A stretch of DNA of 64,000 bases from Mermis nigrescens. Taxonomy: Eukaryota > Nematoda > Enoplea > Mermithida > Mermithidae. Position numbers and translations under genes: made by a program. Position 1 is the stretch's first letter. Each line of letters begins with the position of its first letter. The DNA is taken from NCBI GenBank assembly GCA_036768485.1, contig JAVLUZ010000756.1:18129-82128 (forward strand). Direction: 5' to 3'. The notes under the pieces are model-generated. The model ran no database searches, was not told the DNA's origin, and saw only the letters and a list, made by a program, of their open reading frames with translations. Below are positions 22,701 to 33,063 of the stretch, piece by piece.

Positions 22701-24014
22701 GTTTACACGCCATTCCACGTGAGGCTTTTCCGGAATTCCTGGATTTAACAGCACAAATTGAAAGTCCTCTTGTTTTTACACAACATGATTTGCCAAATTC
22801 CGTTAGCTACCGACCCGGCACTCGGTTCTCGGCTCAATTCGATCGTTTTCGAGGTCGTCAAAATCTGTATTTACCTCAAACATCGAATACAAGGCAAATT
22901 GAAAAAAATCTGTAAAGAAAGGCAACAGGCATCCTCGCAGGACCCAAGTGGATCCGCAGCGAGCCTTGATATGCCCGAAGTCGATCTTTCTTTGGAAGCA
23001 CAAATTGCGATGCGTAGAACACGATGACGATGGAGCAGCGTGATTGTGAGAATTTGGCTACGGAAATGCCACGGCGTGGCGACTAGGTTACGTGTCACGT
23101 CTTGCTGAGACTTCAGAAGTTCGTCACATGCCAGAAGACAAACACAAGGCAAAATTGAATCGTTTTTACGATACTAAATCCGAGCACACTTATTTCAAGG
23201 TTAAAGAATTTAAAAACAACGAGTAAGAAGACTCGTTCAAGCTGAAGTTGCAGCTAAGTTAAAAGCGCGTTCAGGCCAAAGGGATCGAGGCGACAAGACC
23301 CGCAGTCATCCCGGCAGCGCTATGCGCAAACGCACTGCCGTTCACAGTCACAAGCACAACCGCAGACACAAGTAAAACCACATGTACAGCAATACACAAG
23401 ACCACAGACCCAACCGCGGCAACAGCAGCAATTCACGGAATTGCGTGAGCATTCCGAGGCGTATTCTCAGGCCAATGCTGGTCATCTGTCATGCTCGCAA
23501 CAGCAGCAGCCTTATGAATATTGCCGTCTGCCACAGTCAAACCGCGGATCTCATCGGGGTCGGTCAACTCGGCCAACGTCAACAATGGGACCAGTCGTAT
23601 CAATCACCGTTGGAACAAAGTCAACCAGCCACTGGGGGCTATCAGCCACAACCTCGACCAGGTCCACTTTTGCCCAAACCGTGGCCCGTTACTCAACAAC
23701 AACAGCGTCCATGCAAACCTTCTTGCCAACCATCTTACGGTTTTACGCCGGAGCAATTATTTACTCCGACGTTACCCATACCGCGTCGTTACGCGGACGA
23801 CTACGAGGACGACGACGATTTTGAGGACGATGATCGACCCGTCGATCCACACTGCCGCTTACGCCAACATCTGTATGGGCGTAGGCAATCGCCATATGAA
23901 TATAGTGAGCATTCAAATATCACAGCCATGGAGAACGGAATGGAGTCAGGTTATTTCGACGGCATGATGTCAGAACAGGTGCCTTTGGGGACTGGGCACC
24001 GTGATCAATATTAA
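19733..24014 (+). pseudogene. Long accessory ORF (ORF3) of the LTR element, broken
   Basis: Lies between integrase and 3' LTR, the place of env in errantivirus-like elements. A strong splice-acceptor-like tract ending TTTTGCAG at about 19884 precedes an ATG at 19889. Coding-like segments follow in shifting frames: 19889-20077, an exonuclease-like part (about 20290-20900), an Ala/Thr/Pro-rich part to 21800, a region with a possible globular fold 21907-22900, then a Gln/Pro-rich, Asp/Glu-rich tail (DDYEDDDDFEDDDRP) ending at 24014. At least six frameshifts or stops. I see no signal peptide, furin site or membrane anchor, so an envelope protein is not supported. The original product would have exceeded 1300 residues. 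Confidence 0.55.
20290..20900 (+). other. DEDDy 3'-5' exonuclease-like domain in ORF3
   Basis: Within ORF3: TLFLGYDSEFV at about 20302 (Exo I, D-x-E); IRYIQVASATGHVFCWDL at about 20425, the usual strand after Exo I; YDPTQDRLAFF at about 20548 (Exo II position, Asp present); and PLTWDMQHYLAMDALIT at about 20828 (Exo III, Y-x3-D). Order and spacing match RNase D/WRN-type exonucleases (Pfam DNA_pol_A_exo1). A frame change lies near 20500 and a stop near 20640. The acidic residues and Tyr are all kept. Called by eye; moderate confidence. Confidence 0.55.
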
Positions 24015-24812
24015 TTTACAAAGTTTGACGTACTGAACTTTTGAACTCTTGCAACGGCGTCGACTTCTGACCAGCAGCTTTTCGTCAATTTTTTTCGTTT
24101 TTCGTCCTGATGTGGATTCCAGGACCTCGTGTATTGTTTATTTCTTGTGTATTTTTTCTTGTCATTTTTCTTGCTGTAAATTTTTTCTTTGACGGTGCTC
24201 GTATTTTTTCCCCGTTATCTCGGCATAATTTGGCTATTTTTTCGTCTTTATCGTTACCTCTTGTTTTAATTCGTCAGTGACTTTAATTTTTTTGCTCAGC
24301 ATAATTTTGCCTTATCATTCCGTGTCTTAAATTTTCTTTGTGCTTAATTAGCGGTGTTACTATTATGGTACCTTAACTCTTTAACGGACAAGGGGTTAAT
24401 TTATTCTCCAATCTACAATTTTTTTTTCAATTCAAAATTTTTCTCATTACCCGGGGACTGAAGGAGGTTACTTGGGCAGCATAATCGAGTATTATGCTAT
24501 GTTGTCCAAGACCGGAGTTCATTATTACTCGGCAACAATATAGTTATCCCTAGCGTCATTGTGAGTGTTGCTCGAGAGTTTTCCTGAGTGCTAACGTAGA
24601 GGTCATGCGTTGACCACCTATCGTGATATTTGTTATTTTTTTCTGTTCTTTTTATTTTCGTTTTTCACGCTCGCTCAGGATGAGGCGTTGGCGGACGTGC
24701 CAGAGTAAAGGCGGTAAACGCCAGAGAGCGGAGTTGTAGAGCGTCACAACGCCAGTGCCGCTGTTGGAAAATTTCGAAAATTCTCCACTACGTAATGTCA
24801 AATTTTTTTTCA
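24015..24812 (+). other. 3' untranslated region of the LTR element
   Basis: T-rich sequence after ORF3 with no coding-like frame, leading to the polypurine tract. Confidence 0.5.
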
Positions 24813-24815
24813 TTC

Positions 24816-24824
24816 GCGGGGGAG
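24816..24824 (+). promoter_or_regulatory. Polypurine tract before 3' LTR
   Basis: The purine run GCGGGGGAG lies immediately before the LTR start TGTAAC. This is the expected plus-strand priming site of LTR retroelements. Confidence 0.65.
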
Positions 24825-25869
24825 TGTAACTGCGAGAGTTACATCGCGGTAGGCGAACCTGCCTTAGCAGTTCGCAATAGCCATAACATAGCCAATACTA
24901 GTAGCTATCTATGATAGTGCACTGTGGGCTATGCCTTCGGTCTTCCCATTATTTTCCCAAATTTTCAATAATAAAAAACATTTAGATACTTGTCCTAGGT
25001 AGCATAGAGTTAAGTGTATGATAATAGTAATTGTTTAATGCATACCGCTTACGTGAATCGAGAACTTTCGATCTGAGATAAAAAGTGATTCAGTATTATG
25101 TTAAATTGATCGTTCTTTAATTTACTGTAATGGCCCTTGAGGCCAGTGAACGTAACGTTGTAGTTTAGAGTCTGGCTTTTTGGTTTTTTTCGTTGGCTGC
25201 TATTTTGACTGTACATTATTGTTTTTCTTTTGCGTATTTTGTTTCCCGGCTATAGGCCGTGTGTTCTTCGTCGAATAAAGCATAGAAAACCAACCCAGTG
25301 GTTTTGGTTATACCGAGGGTTAGGTCGGCCACCATCCCTACGCCGAGGATTTCCACCATCTAGTGGACTGATAGGTAAATTTTGCATGATAGTCTATTTT
25401 ATTCGAAAATCATAATTTATCTCTCAAGCCAAAAATTGATCAAAATTATTATCTAATCTTTAAGGATGATTGATCAGCATAGAGCTCGTTGTTGTTGTTT
25501 TCAGTGTTCAGCGTGCTACACTATTTAGGAACCAAAACATTTCTGATCAGGTACTGATTGAAAATATTAAATTACAACTTGAGCTTGAGGAGGTCAACTG
25601 ACTCCGCGGCAATTACCGAGACTAGGTAGGTAGCCTTAGGTCTTAGGGCGTAGCTGCTGAGATCACCCGACGAAAAGGGCCAGCAATATTAGGGCTGAGG
25701 GGATCGAAGCCGTAAGGTCTCTAAGGGTCCAAGATCAAAGCCTTAGAGCCGCGCGATCGGGGCCAGCACTAAGCGTAGACGTAAGTACCTACGTACCTAG
25801 GTAAATCTCGAAGGTAATGCTAGGCCGGTCTGTGTGTCGCCCTAGTAGATACAGGCCCCTACATTTACA
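24825..25869 (+). mobile_element. 3' LTR of gypsy-like element
   Basis: About 1045 bp, starting TGTAACTGCGAGAGTTACA and ending TTTACA (TG...CA). Matches the solo LTR 8687-9757 in inverse orientation over its whole length. Contains a polyadenylation-type AATAAA at about 25274. No 5' LTR is in the window, so the element is 5'-truncated. The first 19 bases are themselves a short inverted repeat (TGTAACT...AGTTACA). Confidence 0.82.
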
Positions 25870-26213
25870 TATTGTATGGATCCTTTTCCAATTTCTAGCA
25901 GAAATTTTACATTATACATAAAATCACTTTTGAAGCAATATTTTCTCTAAAAAATTATGAAATTTCAGACAATTTTGTGCAGAAAAATCATCAAATATCT
26001 TTGATTTTAACGAAAATTTGCCTCGAAGCGCGACAAATTTGTGAAATTATGCCGGATAGACATCTAGAAGCATGATTTACTGCTTGATTTCCTGTATTTA
26101 TAACATTTGATGCGAAACATCGAAATTCTTAAATTAAAAATAGAAGAAAATTATGCAAAAATAGCTGTTTCTACTGTTAACATTGTTTTGAAACCTACAT
26201 GAACAGAAAATGG
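25870..26213. other. No gene seen
   Basis: AT-rich sequence between the LTR and FB-H; nothing recognisable. Confidence 0.6.
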
Positions 26214-26221
26214 CTTCCAGG

Positions 26222-26667
26222 AAGCGCTATTTTTGTACAAAGTCCGTTTGTACATGTACAAAGATGGTCTCTAAAAATCTTTGTACATTTTGTACGCACA
26301 AATTTTTGGAGTACTATGATATAGTACAGTAGCGACTTTAGAGTTGTAAAAACAGAGTTTTTCGACCTTTGGTAGTGTATTTTGGCTGATTCCTGGTTTT
26401 ATGAGGACAAAAACCATTAAGAATCGTCTTAAAACAGAGCAGAAGCGCCTAAAAATTTGACATTTTCCTTTCGAAATGCGATTTCTGCTATTATAAAGAT
26501 ATATAGGACACAATTACTCATTTCGGCGCAAGGCGCCAAAAAATTTGCGAATTAGAGACCTTTTTTGCAGTTTTGTCTTCCCAAAAATCTTTGAACATGT
26601 ACAAAGACGGTCACGAAAAGTCTTTGTACATCGAGAAAAATCTTTGCCGAGTACAAAAAAAGCCGTG
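26222..26667. mobile_element. FB-H small element with CTTTGTACATGTACAAAG ends
   Basis: A 446-bp element with the exact duplication CTTCCAGG on both sides (26214-26221 and 26668-26675). Ends are inverted: AAGCGCTATTTTTGTAC and GTACAAAAAAAGCCGTG. Both terminal 60-80 bp carry repeated CTTTGTAC / GTACAAAG words around GGTC(T/A)C, so each end can fold on itself. The spacer has no gene. Confidence 0.8.
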
Positions 26668-26810
26668 CTTCCAGGTCCCTAAGAAAGTAAATGAATGTCA
26701 TTAATTGGTATCATCCGGCGCGTAGCGCCGCTAAAATTTGAGAAATTATGGTCACTGACGACCAAAAATCATTGCAAATTGCATATTCATTCGTAATCTC
26801 GCCAAATATT

Positions 26811-26849
26811 TTTGGCCAATGGAAGTCGCCCCCCTTAAATCCGCCCCTG
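26811..26849 (+). repeat. Gy MITE right-end fragment
   Basis: Reads TTGGCCAATGG ... CTTAAATCCGCCCCTG, the right end of the Gy family; the left end is missing. Confidence 0.65.
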
Positions 26850-27345
26850 CATATACGTACTTGGTCCAACAATTTTCAGAGGTCCAGAAAGTGCCGAAAA
26901 ATTTGTGATGGGGACAGGAAATAGTATTTTTCGACATTTATCATCAAACTTTCCGCTGGCATTACAAAGTTGCGAAAAAAACAAAAAATGAGTATTTTGG
27001 AGATTTTGGATTTTATAAGTCTTTGGATTCCAGGGATTCAGATAGCTCGGCGCTTACCTGGGCTTTGATCCTTTTCTGATGCATGACTACTGCTATGTGC
27101 TGACCACCGCAAAAAGCTGTTGACACCTGAAGTGTATGCTATTTTAATTGTTTTTAGCGACGTTTCACTTATAGTCTAAGCACAAAAAACATCAGAAATA
27201 CATATCAATAAGTTTCGATTTTAATCAAAAAAACTAAAAATTATTTATCAGCGCTAAAACATTAATAAGCTTGATCGTTTTTATTTGTATATTTTCCATT
27301 TTTTCTCTTTCCACTCGCTTTTGATGCCTCGATTATTTCATTCAT

Positions 27346-27717
27346 TCATTCATTATCTCGATGAATGTTGGTACCTTTTGTATATCCATAACCACATACG
27401 TGGCACACGGCGGTAGATAACCACTCGTCCTGATTGGCTATCATATCCGGCAGACATATTGGCAGCACGTACATGCTAATCGGGACTGACTCCGAGAGCT
27501 CAATTAAAGCAAAATCGCCCTCGTCTAAGTCAGAAGTTGAGGTGAAATTTAAGGTTGGGTGCCAATAGATTCGCTTGGCTTGTCGTACGACCATGTAAGG
27601 AGTTGAGAGCCGTAGGTCTTGCCCGCCGAAAATAAATTTATAGTCCTTTCGATTGATCCACCTAGGGTCTAAGTAATCTTGATAAGGTTTGTTCGAAAAA
27701 CAAAGTTTTTCCTTCAT
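27346..27717 (-). CDS. Trypsin-like serine protease, Asp-containing exon
   Basis: An extracellular S1 protease exon on the minus strand. It reads KDYKFIFGGQDLRL, then YWHPTLNF, then GDFALIELSESV, where the Asp sits at the catalytic Asp102 position (family consensus DIALLxL), then ICLPD and CHVCGYGYTK (GWGxT with Trp replaced by Tyr). A donor-like AAAG|GTACC after GYGYTK suggests the exon ends near 27366. Acceptor-like AG sites precede the ATG within about 12 bp. The Ser exon (GDSGGP) was not found downstream. Probably the same gene as 33064-33549 (His exon); the intron phases I can read do not join directly, so an intervening exon or a decayed gene is possible. No in-frame stop. Confidence 0.68.
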   Translation of the reverse strand: MKEKLCFSNKPYQDYLDPRWINRKDYKFIFGGQDLRLSTPYMVVRQAKRIYWHPTLNFTSTSDLDEGDFALIELSESVPISMYVLPICLPDMIANQDEWLSTAVCHVCGYGYTKGTNIHRDNE

Positions 27718-27720
27718 AAT

Positions 27721-28579
27721 TTGCTCATCGTGTCGTATATATTATATAGCGCATCTTTCTTATTTATTTCACAATTGTATTGAATAAAAATAGCTAAATA
27801 ATTAAGTAATTTAACAATTTATTTCAAGTTAATAATTAATGAATTAATAAAGTTTTTTGATCATTAATTTAATACTTTATTGATATTTGTCAATATTTTT
27901 ATAGTAATTGCAGATTTATTTTTTTCTTTTTTTGCATTATTTATTAATTTTTTTCTTGCTTTTGCATTAATCTTCTTTTTATTTTTCTCCTCCAGAGGCG
28001 TTCTAGCCGTCTATACTGGTGCCTCTAGGTTGCAGTGACAGTCAGAGGATTAAAGGCACGAGACTATAGCAACCTTATTCCTGATGGCCTCGACTGTTTA
28101 TACGATTTTTTGCATGTTGTTTTTGTGTATTTTTTCGGTATATACTTCTGCTTACTTTTAAGCGTTTCACTTAAACTCTCGCGCTTCGTAAAACCTGCTA
28201 TTTCTCATAAAATAATTTTTTAGATAAATTTTTGCTGTTTTGCGCGTCGTTTCGTTTTTATCATAATAGTGTGCTTCATATCTAACTCTTTCTTCCTTCT
28301 TTTTTGTTTTTTCCTATGTATTTACTTTTTTATTAGTAGCATTATATTTTTCTATTTCTCTCTGAAACAACTTTTTTACGCTTTTTTGTCGTATTGATGA
28401 CTCTCTTTTATTATATGGAAAGAATTCAAACTTTACGATACCGTACGCATAGATGACGTTGCGAATCTATTTAAAAATAATAATTTTCCTTATTTGGTCT
28501 AAGGGTCCTCTGGTATTTTTTAGTCTATTTTATATTCAATCAGACAAGCAGATGGGGATCGCGGTTCTATAGTACTTTA
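27721..28579. other. AT-rich intron sequence
   Basis: Very T-rich non-coding sequence between protease exon and foldback FB-C. No structured repeat beyond T runs. Confidence 0.5.
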
Positions 28580-28595
28580 GCATATACGATTGGGG

Positions 28596-28669
28596 TTCAG
28601 AAGAGCGAAGGTATTCACATGAGCGAAGCTATTCATAATAGCGAAGGTAGTCAGAAGAGCGAAGGTATA
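28596..28669 (+). repeat. FB-C left terminal array, 18-bp period
   Basis: Four units of the type TCAGAAGAGCGAAGGTA, slightly diverged, at the left tip of FB-C. Confidence 0.9.
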
Positions 28670-28694
28670 AACCGAATTTTTTGAGTCACATAAT

Positions 28695-28797
28695 CACATA
28701 TGGGCGTGAGGGGTGTGGACCACCAAATTCTGGCGGACCCCCCTAAAATCGATAATTGCCGCTAGACCCCCCAGAGTTTCCATGCTGCCCATCTATG
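28695..28797 (-). repeat. Gz hAT-type MITE in left arm of FB-C
   Basis: A 103-bp element from CACATATGGGCGTG to GCCCATCTATG, bounded by the duplication CACATAAT (28687-28694 and 28798-28805). Related to Gx by its ends and its CTGGGGGG-type interior. Confidence 0.78.
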
Positions 28798-29094
28798 CAC
28801 ATAATGTATTTAAACGTTAAAATGATATTTTTGCTTAAGCTAAAATGATATTTTTGCGTATTAAAACATCACCTAAACAGCCTTTCAATGGCAATTTTTC
28901 GTCAAAAATTCAAAGACAATCTGGGAAATCTCAATCGTTGAAGCAGGACGTGAGAAAAATCAAATAATGTACTACAATCCCATCCCCTTTCATAAACTAA
29001 TGCTTGAGTGTCTAGATGAACAACAGGGATGCAATGCAAGCAATATGAAATTTATCCTTAAATTAAAAGACGTACGAAGGGTGATCAATACATA

Positions 29095-30385
29095 CGAGGG
29101 GTGATCAATAAGTCCATGCAATCCTAGTTACAAAAAGTACCCTGAAGTTCAATTCATTTTATTTTTCAACATATTCGCCAGACATGTTATGGCACTTAAG
29201 CCAGCGATCACTGCACTTCTGTACACCGGTCAACCAAAAATCACAAGTTTGGTTCCGCAACCACTCATGAACCGCATCTTTGAGTTCTTCATTATTCAAA
29301 AAACGGCGCCCTTTTAGATCAGATTTCATTTTTTTGAACACATGAAAGTCGGTCGGGGCCAGATCCGGGGATAGGGTGGGTGGTCGAGTTGCTCGAATCC
29401 ACAGTCAGCCAAAACTTGCTGCGCAACGGCTGCCTTGTGTGGTGGAGCATTGTCATGCAGAAGAAGCACTCCATGGCTCAACTTTTCGCGTCGCTCCTTC
29501 TTGATGCTTTCACGCAATTCAATCAATTTTTCACCATAGTATCGACCAGTGATTGTGGTCTTTTCTGCCAAAAAATCAATAAGCAACGGACCTTTTGAGT
29601 CCCAGAACAATGTCAACATCACCTTGCCAGCGGATTTCACCACTTTGGCCTTGACTGGTGGTTTGCCACCCCTTGGAATCCATTGCATTGACTGTTGTTT
29701 ATTTTCGGGATCATAGCAATACACCCAAGACTCATCACCTGTTACGAATCTGACAATGAAATTTTCGGGCGATTCCTGGAACCGATGGTGGAGAGCCAAA
29801 CTTGAAGTTGCCCGGACTTGCTTCTGCGTTGCTGTCAACAATCTGGGAACCCAACGGGCGCAAATTTTTGACAACCCCAACTTTTCGGTCAAAATTGTTT
29901 GAATTGTGCCATAACTGATGTCAAGTGTCTTGGCTATTTCTCGAACTTTGAATCGCCGATTAGCTGCTATCAGGTCTTCAACGGCCGCCACATTTTCTGG
30001 TGTGCACACTGTCACCGGTGCCCCACTGCGATCCTCATCTTCGAAACTCGTTTTCCCGGCCTTGAAAAGTCCGATCCATTTGTAAACTGTACGGAGTGCT
30101 AGAGCATGATCGCCATAAACTTGAACCAATTCGGCGTGAATTTCGGCCGCTTTCTGGTTTTTTCGCATCAAAAACCGTATCACCGCCCGTTGTTCAAAAA
30201 TTAGGTTTTCCGTCATTTTATAGAGTAATACTAATTAATAAATTAATATCTCCTGAAATATAAAGTAGATACAGCTGATTTTTGGCGAATCATCATGATA
30301 TCAGTTAGTCTTCGAAATAAAATTAACATCATGACATCTGGATTAATGTGTATGAAAATTGCACGGACTTATTGATCACCCCTCG
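29095..30385 (-). mobile_element. mariner (Tc1/mariner, DD34D) transposon
   Basis: A 1291-bp element at a duplicated TA. Inverted ends of about 28 bp: CGAGGGGTGATCAATAAGTC on the left and the complement on the right, with few mismatches. Encodes a single transposase on the minus strand. Inserted in the left arm of FB-C; the right arm (around 31041) shows the site without it. Confidence 0.95.
29162..30216 (-). pseudogene. mariner transposase, one frameshift
   Basis: Cut-and-paste transposase of the mariner family, about 350 residues if continuous. Seen: N-terminal helix-turn-helix (about residues 1-50), DEDRSGAP linker (59-67), second helix-turn-helix (75-115), WVPRLLT (122-128), TGDESWVY with catalytic D161, and LLHDNAPPH with D255. 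A single-base deletion near 29370, just after HPPY, shifts the frame. The remaining C-terminus, which should supply the third Asp 34 residues after D255, continues in another frame to 29162 (MKSDLKGRRF onward). Otherwise it is free of stops, so the copy is relatively young. The start ATG follows the right inverted repeat by about 140 bp, normal for mariners. Confidence 0.93.
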
Positions 30386-31308
30386 TAGAAGGAAATTAAT
30401 ATACCTATAGCGTGTTTCAATTTTTCGACATTTCCCAACAAGCTTTGTCCATGTATCAATAAAATTTGGAGAACGGGAAGGTTTTCAAAGATTATTTAAG
30501 GTTTTTATTATTTTTATTTCTCTATTATTTTTATTTTTATTATTTCAAAGATTATTATAGATTTATGCATAATCGACTGACGTCCACAAATTTTACTTGT
30601 TTCATGCGAGAAAAGAGTTTTATGCTCCCGCATTGCTGCCTCATGAATTTCAATTTATTATGGCTGAATTTCATTATTACCTTCGTCACATGAGACATCT
30701 AATCGGCAAAAAGACGCCTGTTGTATTGAACGAGGATTGAATGACCCATACTGTCACTGCCAGTTTTTATTTTTTTGAACATATTCTCGTTTACTATTTC
30801 GCTTGTGTTAACTTTCTCACATGAAACAAGTAAAATTTGTGGACGTCAGTCGAATATGTATAAATTTTTAATAATCTTTGAAATAATAAAAATAAAAATA
30901 ATAAAACCTTAAATAATCTTTGAAAACCTTCCCGTTCTCCAAATTTTTTGATACATGGACAAAGATCGTTGGGAAATGTCGAAAAATTAAACACGCTATA
31001 TATAATTTAATTTCTCTTCTATGTAAAATCACGCGTTTTAATTCAAGGATAAATTTCGTGGTGCTTGCATCCTTGTTGTCGATCTAGACGCTCAAGCATT
31101 AGTTCATGAAAGGGTATGGGGTTGCATTACGGTAGGTACATTATTTGATTATTCTCACGTCCTGCTTCAACGACTAAGATTTTCCAGATTGTCTTTGAAT
31201 TTTGGCGAAAAATTGCCATTGAAAGGCTGTTTAGGTGATGTTTTAATACAAAAAATATAATTTTAGCTTAAACAAAAATATCATTCTAACGTTTGAATAC
31301 ATTATGTG

Positions 31309-31687
31309 TATAGATGGACAGCATGAAAACTCTGGGGTGCTAGCGGCAATTATCGAATTTTTTGGGGGGTCCGCTAGATTCTGCGGGTCCAGACCACACC
31401 TGGTCGTGTGGGGTTTGGGGGGTATGCACCCCCCCCCCCCGAAACCAAAATACCCCCCCCAGAAAACAAAATGCCCCCCAGAATTCAATTTTTGAAAATT
31501 TTTTTCGTTTTTTTCGCAATTTTTTGATGCCAACGGATAGTGCTTGATGAGAAACGTCGAAAAATGGTGTTTTTATCGCCATACCACCATTTTCAAGGCC
31601 ATTTTTCGACCTTCAAAAAAATCTTGCACCCCCCTCAGAATTTTCTTGCTGCCCACGTATGGTCCAGACCCCTTACGCCCATGTGTG
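31309..31687 (+). repeat. Gz hAT-type MITE in right arm of FB-C, interrupted
   Basis: Mirror copy of 28695-28797 with the same flanking duplication ATTATGTG (31301-31308 and 31688-31695), interrupted by a Gx copy. The presence of the same insertion at the same site in both arms shows it preceded the duplication or homogenisation of the arms. Confidence 0.78.
31395..31661 (-). repeat. Gx MITE copy
   Basis: A 267-bp copy beginning CACACCTGGTCGTG and ending GCCCACGTATG, exact duplication GTCCAGAC (31387-31394 and 31662-31669). Absent from the matching position of the left arm, which serves as an empty site. Confidence 0.9.
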
Positions 31688-31713
31688 ATTATGTGCCTCT
31701 AAAAATTCAGTTT

Positions 31714-31856
31714 ATACCTTCGCTCTTCTAAATACATTCGCTCTTCTGACTAATTTCGCTCTTATGAATACCTCCGCGCTTGTGAATACCTTCGCTCTTC
31801 TGACTACCTTCGCTCTTATGCATACCTTCGCTCTTGTGAATACCTCCGCTCTAATG
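31714..31856 (-). repeat. FB-C right terminal array, 18-bp period
   Basis: Eight inverted units of the type ACCTTCGCTCTTCTGAAT, twice as many as at the left tip, so the array changes copy number independently of the arms. Confidence 0.9.
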
Positions 31857-31874
31857 CTACTGACCCGCATATAC

Positions 31875-33063
31875 ACCTGCAATTTGAAGGCATTTAGGTC
31901 AAGAAAGCTCTCTGGCTGACCTCTAGACTGTCTGGTTTTCCTCAGATTATAACGCCTTTTTTCGTTTCTTTAAATATATTGAAACCGTAAAGTGACAATT
32001 GGGAACGCATAAAATTATTAGATTTGTAGCTGCCTACATGGCACCATATTTAAAATTGCGAATTACTTGCTAAACCGAACGATGAATAACTGTTAGCGCG
32101 TTTTTCCTAATATTTAAAACGTGCTCAAGGATCAAATAATGTAGGTGCTATGTAAAGCGTGCAGTATGCATAGTATATGGGGCAGCCATATTGGTTGGAA
32201 CAATCTTAAGTGCCTCAGTGCAGCAGGTTCAGAACAAAAACCAAATGATGAACACTTTAGTGAATTCCGAAGTGCAACTATTTTGCCAATTTTCACAAAT
32301 TCACAGACTGGCAGAAATGCGAGTATACTCTATTGTCAGGCGTTTTTTATGGTTCACAGTGACTGTAAAAAAATAAGAGTTTTTCCTGAAAAATATTTTT
32401 ATTATTTTGTTAAATATTTAAAAATCTTTACTTTTTTCAGATCCGTTTCGTTTGGTGGTTCTCGAGATTAAGGCGGGGGGGGCTAAATTTGCGACCTTGG
32501 CTTCATTAGTAATCTTAATTTGGGTCTAACGGGGGAAGCTTCCGACGCTTCTCACCCAGATTCACAATCATACGTGTAATAGTATGATTGTGATGTCCCA
32601 TAATTTTTGTCGGATTTTCGTAAAAATTGAAAAAAGTGTGTCTTTCTAGCGTTTTTGGAATATTTTTGGCTCAAAACCCTGAAAATTAGGGCGCTTCGCG
32701 CCATATACACAGTATTTGACTATATTTGTTCAATTTACTAAATTTTTCTCTTATTTTTTCTCATATTTTCTATGGTTTTATGCTCTACAAAGAACTAGCA
32801 TTATTCGTAACATCAGAAAACATTGTTTTTGGAGTGAACTCACATTTTTAGCCCAGAAAAGGCACTCTCTAAGAATTCTTTAGGCGTGACCCCCCGGAAT
32901 TTTCATGATGTGAGTGTACAGTCTGGACTACCACCGTTAATTACTGTCAAAGCCCTGAATAGAATTTTAGTGCGGCTTCTAGCGATTTAGCCCCATCGGA
33001 CCCCTAGAATTTTGTCGATGCCCACGTATGCGCGTGCGTGTTGCACATATCAAAAGGAAAACC
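31875..33063. other. Probable protease intron, no gene seen
   Basis: No coding-like exon, RNA gene or bounded repeat recognised. Short G/C patches near 32470 and 32890-33010 resemble worn Gz/Gx ends but have no clear limits. Confidence 0.5.

Larger units (their letters stand above)
28588..31866. mobile_element. FB-C foldback with AGCGAAGGTA arrays
   Basis: Exact 8-bp duplication GCATATAC at both ends (28580-28587 and 31867-31874). Left end GATTGGGGTTCAG followed by an array of an 18-bp word; right end carries the inverted array and, read inward, GGGTCAGTAGC. The arms (28588-29092 plus 30388-30616; 30800-31866) are inverted copies over about 0.75 kb, with a spacer of about 190 bp. A Gz MITE lies in both arms; a mariner is only in the left arm and a Gx MITE only in the right. 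Lies in the presumed intron of the serine protease. Confidence 0.87.

Noticed and set aside
19889..24014. Envelope protein of an errantivirus-like element
   Set aside because: Position fits env, but no signal peptide, cleavage site, fusion peptide or membrane anchor is visible, and the first third looks like an exonuclease.
28596..31856. Regular short repeats resembling a CRISPR array
   Set aside because: 18-bp head-to-tail units without unique spacers, at the two inverted tips of a eukaryotic foldback element.
32145..32471. 108-codon plus-strand frame
   Set aside because: No recognisable domain, no splice or homology support, overlaps a second frame on the same strand.
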